DNA from: an uncultured Blautia sp.
Lineage (GTDB): Bacteria > Bacillota > Clostridia > Lachnospirales > Lachnospiraceae
Length of the DNA stretch: 26,588 nt
NCBI GenBank assembly: GCA_900765525.1
Contig: CAAFRY010000234.1
Coordinates: forward strand, 1 to 26,588
Reading direction: 5' to 3'
The number at the start of each line of letters is the position of its first letter. The first letter of the stretch is position 1. The notes below the pieces were generated by a model that did no database searches, was not told where the DNA came from, and saw only the letters and a list, made by a program, of their open reading frames with translations. Shown piece by piece: positions 22,281-26,588 of the stretch. The position numbers and the translations under genes were made by a program.

Positions 22281-24851
22281 ATGAGTATTATTGAAAAAGT
22301 GTTTGGAACCCACAGTGATAGGGAATTGAAAAGAATTACCCCTATTGTGGATAAAATCGAATCTCTCCGTCCTCAGATGCAGGCTTTAAGCGATGAAGAG
22401 CTGAGGGGTAAGACAAGAGAATATAAAAACCGTCTTCAGGAGGGAGAAACCCTGGATGATTTACTTCCGGAAGCATTTGCTACCGTAAGGGAGGCCGCAA
22501 AGCGTGTGCTGGGTATGGAACATTACAGAGTGCAGCTTATCGGCGGAATTATTCTTCATCAGGGCCGTATTGCAGAGATGAAAACCGGTGAAGGTAAGAC
22601 CCTGGTGTCTACTCTTCCGGCTTATTTAAATGCCCTGGAGGGCAAAGGCGTACACATTGTAACCGTCAATGATTACCTGGCTCACCGTGACGCCGAGTGG
22701 ATGGGAAAGGTTCATGAATTTCTGGGCCTGACTGTAGGTGTGGTACTGAACTCTATGAAAAATGACGAGAGACGTGTCCAGTATGCCTGCGATATTACTT
22801 ATGTGACTAACAATGAGCTGGGCTTTGATTACCTGAGAGACAACATGGTAATTTACAAGGAGCAGCTTGTGCAGAGAGATTTGCACTATGCCATTATCGA
22901 CGAGGTGGACTCTGTTCTCATTGATGAGGCCAGAACTCCTCTGATTATTTCCGGCCAGAGCGGTAAATCTACCAAGCTTTATGAGGTCTGCGATATTCTG
23001 GCCAGACAGCTGGAAAGAGGAGAGGCCAGCGGCGAGGTTACCAAGATGACTGCCATTATGGGTGAGGAAATCACGGAGACCGGAGACTTTATTGTAAATG
23101 AAAAGGACAAGATTGTAAACCTGACAGAGCAGGGTGTTCACAAGGTGGAGAAATTCTTCCATATTGAGAACCTGGCAGACCCGGAAAACCTGGAAATCCA
23201 GCACAATATTATTCTGGCTCTTCGGGCTCACAATCTGATGTTCCGGGACCAGGATTATGTGGTAAAAGATGATGAGGTTCTGATTGTAGATGAATTTACA
23301 GGACGTATCATGCCGGGACGCCGCTATTCTGACGGCCTGCACCAGGCCATTGAGGCTAAGGAGCATGTGAAGGTACGCCGGGAGAGCAAGACCCTGGCTA
23401 CCATTACTTTCCAGAATTTCTTTAATAAATATGCAAAGAAATCCGGTATGACCGGTACTGCTCTCACAGAGGAGAAGGAATTCCGTGATATTTACGGAAT
23501 GGATGTTATTGAGATTCCCACCAACCGTCCGGTGGCCCGTATTGACCGTGAAGATGCGGTTTATATGACGAAGAAAGAGAAATTCCGTGCAGTGGTAGAA
23601 TCTGTGAAGGAAGCCCATGAGAAACAGCAGCCTGTACTGGTAGGTACCATTACTATTGAAACTTCCGAGCTGTTAAGCCGTATGCTGACCAGAGAGGGAA
23701 TCAAGCATCAGGTGTTGAATGCTAAATTCCATGAGATGGAGGCTGAGATTGTGGCCCATGCCGGAGAGGCAGGAAATGTTACCATTGCAACCAATATGGC
23801 CGGACGTGGTACGGATATTAAGCTGGATGAGGTGTCCAGAGAGGCCGGAGGTCTGAAGATTATCGGTACAGAGCGCCATGAATCCAGACGTATTGACAAT
23901 CAGCTGAGAGGACGTTCCGGACGTCAGGGTGACCCGGGTGAATCCAGATTTTATATTTCTCTGGAAGATGATTTAATGAGACTTTTCGGTTCTGAGAAGC
24001 TGATGAATGTGTTTAAGTCCCTGGGTGTGGCGGAGAATGAGCAGATTGAGCATAAGATGCTCTCCAGCGCTATTGAAAAGGCCCAGAAGAAGATTGAAGG
24101 AAATAACTACGGTATTCGTAAGAACCTGCTGGAGTACGACCAGGTAAACAACGAGCAGAGAGAGATTATCTATAAGGAACGCCGCAAGGTTCTGGATGGA
24201 GAGAACATGCGGGATTCCATCTACAAGATGATTACCGATATTGTGGAACATGCAGTGGATATGGTGCTGTCTGACGATGTAGACCAGGAAGAATGGGATA
24301 TGACAGAGATGAATTCCGTACTGCTTCCTATCATTCCTTTGCAGCCATTAAGCCATGAGCGGATTAAAGGAATGAAGAAGAACCAGGTGAAGCAGAAGCT
24401 GAAGGAAGAGGCAGTGAAGCTCTATGAGGAGAAGGAGGCCGAATTCCCGGAGGCAGAGCAGCTTCGTGAACTGGAGCGTGTGATTTTACTGAAGGTTATT
24501 GACCAGAAGTGGATGGACCACATCGATGATATGGACCAGCTTCGCCAGGGAATCGGACTTCAGGTATACGGACAGAGAGACCCTAAGGTGGAGTACAAGC
24601 TGCAGGCTTATGAGATGTTTGACGGCATGATTGGAGCTATCCAGGAGACTACCCTGCGTCTTCTGTACCATGTGCGTTTAGAGCAGAAGGTAGAAAGAGA
24701 GCAGGTGGCTCAGGTGACAGGAACCAATAAGGACGAATCAGGACCTAAGAAGCCTCAGCAGAGAGCAGAGAAAAAGGTATATCCCAACGACCCCTGCCCC
24801 TGCGGAAGCGGCAAGAAATATAAACAGTGCTGCGGCAGAAAGAAAATCTGA
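22281..24851 (+). CDS. secA: Preprotein translocase ATPase SecA
   Basis: An 856-residue motor that drives unfolded preproteins through SecYEG. Walker A is MKTGEGKT (residues 100-107); [17 protein letters not shown] carries the DEAD-type Walker B and the start of the preprotein cross-linking domain; [10 protein letters not shown] and [13 protein letters not shown] are the second motor domain motifs; the scaffold and wing regions follow. The C-terminus ends in the zinc-binding SEC-C motif with Cys839, Cys841, Cys850 and Cys851, which contacts SecB or the ribosome. The length is standard. TAGGAG precedes the ATG by seven bases. It has its own promoter and terminator. It will export the lipoproteins and surface protein encoded nearby. 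Confidence 0.98.
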   Translation: MSIIEKVFGTHSDRELKRITPIVDKIESLRPQMQALSDEELRGKTREYKNRLQEGETLDDLLPEAFATVREAAKRVLGMEHYRVQLIGGIILHQGRIAEMKTGEGKTLVSTLPAYLNALEGKGVHIVTVNDYLAHRDAEWMGKVHEFLGLTVGVVLNSMKNDERRVQYACDITYVTNNELGFDYLRDNMVIYKEQLVQRDLHYAIIDEVDSVLIDEARTPLIISGQSGKSTKLYEVCDILARQLERGEASGEVTKMTAIMGEEITETGDFIVNEKDKIVNLTEQGVHKVEKFFHIENLADPENLEIQHNIILALRAHNLMFRDQDYVVKDDEVLIVDEFTGRIMPGRRYSDGLHQAIEAKEHVKVRRESKTLATITFQNFFNKYAKKSGMTGTALTEEKEFRDIYGMDVIEIPTNRPVARIDREDAVYMTKKEKFRAVVESVKEAHEKQQPVLVGTITIETSELLSRMLTREGIKHQVLNAKFHEMEAEIVAHAGEAGNVTIATNMAGRGTDIKLDEVSREAGGLKIIGTERHESRRIDNQLRGRSGRQGDPGESRFYISLEDDLMRLFGSEKLMNVFKSLGVAENEQIEHKMLSSAIEKAQKKIEGNNYGIRKNLLEYDQVNNEQREIIYKERRKVLDGENMRDSIYKMITDIVEHAVDMVLSDDVDQEEWDMTEMNSVLLPIIPLQPLSHERIKGMKKNQVKQKLKEEAVKLYEEKEAEFPEAEQLRELERVILLKVIDQKWMDHIDDMDQLRQGIGLQVYGQRDPKVEYKLQAYEMFDGMIGAIQETTLRLLYHVRLEQKVEREQVAQVTGTNKDESGPKKPQQRAEKKVYPNDPCPCGSGKKYKQCCGRKKI

Positions 24852-24865
24852 TAGAGAAAGCAGAC

Positions 24866-24909
24866 AAAACTGCTGTGGGTATGGGAAACTGTAACTGCAG
24901 CAGTTTTTT
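24866..24909 (+). terminator. Terminator after secA
   Basis: AAAACTGCTG (24866-24875) pairs perfectly with CAGCAGTTTT (24898-24907) and runs into TTTTTT. Confidence 0.88.
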
Positions 24910-24945
24910 CATTCCTGCAGGCATGGCTGAAGGGATATTGGTTTA

Positions 24946-25008
24946 CCGCCGCCAGGATTAAATACCCCTGGCTGGCAGCGATGCAGCCGGATACCTTGCC
25001 GGCGGCGG
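24946..25008 (+). other. Folded leader in front of the small secA-prfB gene
   Basis: CCGCCGCC (24946-24953) pairs perfectly with GGCGGCGG (25001-25008). Inside are two smaller stems, CCAGG/CCTGG (24952-24971) and GCTG/CAGC-type (about 24971-24987), which would give a three-way or branched fold. No T-run follows, so it is not a terminator. It ends 14 bases before the ribosome binding site of the small gene. Confidence 0.4.
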
Positions 25009-25037
25009 GGGCTTTGATTAGGAAGGAGATGGCTGAA

Positions 25038-25277
25038 ATGGGACAGATGGTAGATTTTACGATGGAAAGAGAAGGACTGGTAAAGCCGGGAGACAGGGTG
25101 GAGCTGAAGGAAGACCAGGCTCTTACTATGTCAGGCCTGATGTATTATTATACCATTAAGCCGGCGGCAGCCATGTCCAGCAATCTGAAAAAGCCCTTGT
25201 CTAAGCTGACAGGGACTGTAAGGAAAGTGGAGCAGCAGGTGAGTATTTATATGGTTACTGTGGAGATAGACGATTAA
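25038..25277 (+). CDS. Small protein of unknown function between secA and prfB
   Basis: A 79-residue, soluble-looking protein that I do not recognise. The ATG at 25038 lies nine bases after AAGGAG (25023-25028); an ATG at 25029 touches that site, and upstream starts run through the folded leader. Visible features are VKPGDRVEL, a short beta-turn motif often seen in small barrel folds, a TMSGLMYYYTIKP strand-like centre, and a C-terminal alternation of charged and hydrophobic residues (GTVRKVEQQVSIYMVTVEIDD). This looks like a small all-beta domain. There is no signal peptide. It lies between the secA terminator and prfB, probably co-transcribed with prfB. Confidence 0.75.
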   Translation: MGQMVDFTMEREGLVKPGDRVELKEDQALTMSGLMYYYTIKPAAAMSSNLKKPLSKLTGTVRKVEQQVSIYMVTVEIDD

Positions 25278-25396
25278 AGGCGGCTGTACCAGGATGCCGC
25301 AGAGAAGTGTGCAGAAATCCCCGGGAAGCCACAGGGAACAGCGGGCATGGCCGTTATTGATGAATAAACAAACAGGCGTAAAAGGAGGAAGAAGGC

Positions 25397-26530
25397 TTGG
25401 TAGAATTAGATGGATTTAAAACTAGGATGAACGGTTACGAGGAGCCTCTGAAAGAGGTAAGGGACTCACTGGATTTGGAAAATAAGGAAAAGCGTGTGGA
25501 GGAGCTGGAGAGAGAGATGGAAGCTCCCGGATTCTGGGACAATGCAGAGCACTCCCAGAAGATGATGAAGGAATTAAGTGCTTTAAAAAACGATATGGAA
25601 GTTTATCATAAGCTGCAGAACCAGCAGGAAGAGATTCAGCTTATGATTGAGATGGGATATGAAGAAAATGATGCGTCAGTTATTCCGGATATTGAGGAAA
25701 TGATGGAAGAGTTTGAGCGGGAGTTTGAGGAAATCAGGATTAAAACCCTGCTGTCCGGTGAGTACGATAAGTGTGACGCTATTGTGACGCTCCATGCAGG
25801 GGCCGGCGGAACAGAGTCCTGTGATTGGGCCAGTATGCTGTACCGTATGTATTTAAGATGGGCGGACCGCCACGGATTCTCTACTGAGGTACTGGATTAC
25901 CTGGACGGAGACGAGGCGGGAATCAAATCTGTTACCTTCCAGGTAAACGGGGAAAACGCCTACGGATATTTGAAATCCGAGAAGGGGGTTCACCGTCTGG
26001 TGCGGATTTCTCCCTTTAATGCAGCGGGAAAACGGCAGACCTCCTTTGTCTCCTGTGAGGTTATGCCTGATATTGAGGAGGATTTGGATGTAGAGGTAAA
26101 TCCGGATGACTTGAAGATTGATACCTACCGGTCCAGCGGTGCCGGGGGACAGCATATCAACAAGACCTCCTCTGCGGTGCGTATCACTCATCTTCCTACG
26201 GGAATCGTGGTGCAGTGCCAGAATGAGCGTTCTCAGTTCCAGAATAAAGACAAGGCTATGCAGATGCTGAAAGCAAAACTGTACCTTTTGAAGCAGCAGG
26301 AAAATGAGCGGAAGCTGTCCGGTATCCAGGGAGAGCTGACGGAAATCGGCTGGGGTAACCAGATACGTTCCTATGTCATGCAGCCATATACCATGGTGAA
26401 GGACCACCGGACCGGGGAGGAAACCGGAAATGTGGATGCAGTGATGAACGGAGATATTGACGGTTTTGTCAATGCTTACCTGAAGTGGACGGCTTTGGGC
26501 TTAGAGTATAATTATCATTGGCAAAAATAA
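25397..26530 (+). CDS. prfB: Peptide chain release factor 2 (RF2), no programmed frameshift
   Basis: A 377-residue factor that reads UGA and UAA stop codons. The start is TTG at 25397, with a strong AAAGGAGG eight bases upstream; the next in-frame ATG (25430) would cut conserved N-terminal residues. The SPF anticodon-like tripeptide is at 205-207 and GGQ, the peptidyl hydrolysis motif, at 250-252. In many bacteria codon 26 is an in-frame UGA after CUU and a +1 shift is needed; here codons 24-26 are TCA CTG GAT, giving ...DSLDLENK in one frame. The autoregulatory shift is therefore absent. The length is normal. A short hairpin follows. Confidence 0.97.
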   Translation: MVELDGFKTRMNGYEEPLKEVRDSLDLENKEKRVEELEREMEAPGFWDNAEHSQKMMKELSALKNDMEVYHKLQNQQEEIQLMIEMGYEENDASVIPDIEEMMEEFEREFEEIRIKTLLSGEYDKCDAIVTLHAGAGGTESCDWASMLYRMYLRWADRHGFSTEVLDYLDGDEAGIKSVTFQVNGENAYGYLKSEKGVHRLVRISPFNAAGKRQTSFVSCEVMPDIEEDLDVEVNPDDLKIDTYRSSGAGGQHINKTSSAVRITHLPTGIVVQCQNERSQFQNKDKAMQMLKAKLYLLKQQENERKLSGIQGELTEIGWGNQIRSYVMQPYTMVKDHRTGEETGNVDAVMNGDIDGFVNAYLKWTALGLEYNYHWQK

Positions 26531-26531
26531 A

Positions 26532-26555
26532 GGGAAGAGACCGAAACCTCTTCCC
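26532..26555 (+). terminator. Possible terminator hairpin after prfB
   Basis: GGGAAGAG (26532-26539) pairs with CTCTTCCC (26548-26555). The sequence that follows (AATCATACAGATTTG) has no clean T-run, so termination is uncertain. Confidence 0.45.
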
Positions 26556-26588
26556 AATCATACAGATTTGTCTTATTGTTTAATTGTC

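Noticed and set aside
22626..23618. Long open frame antisense to secA (330 codons)
   Set aside because: The sense strand encodes an unmistakable SecA; the antisense product shows no recognisable motif and arises from codon bias.
24981..25037. Earlier starts for the small protein between secA and prfB
   Set aside because: They lie inside the folded leader or directly on the AAGGAG site, whereas the ATG at 25038 has normal spacing.
25397..25429. ATG at 25430 as the prfB start
   Set aside because: The TTG at 25397 has a much better ribosome site, and the 11 extra residues match the normal RF2 N-terminus, putting the SPF motif at the usual residue numbers.

Overview
The window (about 26.6 kb, moderate GC) looks like chromosome of an anaerobic, low-GC Gram-positive gut Clostridium relative, most likely Lachnospiraceae. 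The clues are AGGAGG-type ribosome binding sites, consensus sigma-A promoters, the hpf/secA/prfB neighbourhood, a long-form HPF, a fused AdhE of clostridial type, a sortase-type surface protein and intracellular xylan-oligosaccharide hydrolases. No rRNA, tRNA, CRISPR array, insertion sequence or prophage was seen. Genus assignment is inference.

Layout. 1-5.5 kb: a GH3 beta-glycosidase, a lipoprotein and a convergent GH43 beta-xylosidase; neither hydrolase has a signal peptide, so they probably act on imported xylo-oligosaccharides. 5.6-7.7 kb: MntP manganese exporter, then a membrane-anchored NodB-type polysaccharide deacetylase. 7.7-9.15 kb (minus): an MFS exporter that overlaps the deacetylase tail and is preceded by a promoter, a ten-codon leader ORF and a terminator-like hairpin, i.e. 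a candidate antibiotic-sensing attenuator. 9.2-12.2 kb (minus): adhE with a consensus promoter, a Rex-like operator and a leader of about 325 nt filled with small hairpins. 12.7-14.6 kb (minus): typA/bipA. 14.8-18.6 kb (plus): a double-OB SSB-like protein, a CobO-like ATP:corrinoid adenosyltransferase, dapA, dapB and a tiny lipoprotein. 18.7-26.5 kb (plus): hpf, a repeat-rich sortase substrate, secA, a small unknown protein and prfB.

How the parts fit. DapA and DapB catalyse successive steps to diaminopimelate and lysine, supplying peptidoglycan, which the deacetylase may modify. AdhE recycles NADH during fermentation and its promoter carries a Rex-type redox site. HPF, SecA, RF2 and TypA are translation or secretion housekeeping functions. 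The surface protein sits as a self-contained unit (own promoter and strong terminator) between hpf and secA, which are commonly close neighbours in Firmicutes.

The most interesting material is non-coding: (1) the leader ORF and attenuator in front of the MFS exporter; (2) a modular three-hairpin repeat present twice, with compensatory base changes, one copy ending as a perfect terminator between dapA and dapB; (3) highly folded intergenic DNA at 12.4-12.7 kb and 15.4-15.7 kb. In addition, prfB has lost the programmed frameshift: the usual shift junction is encoded in frame.
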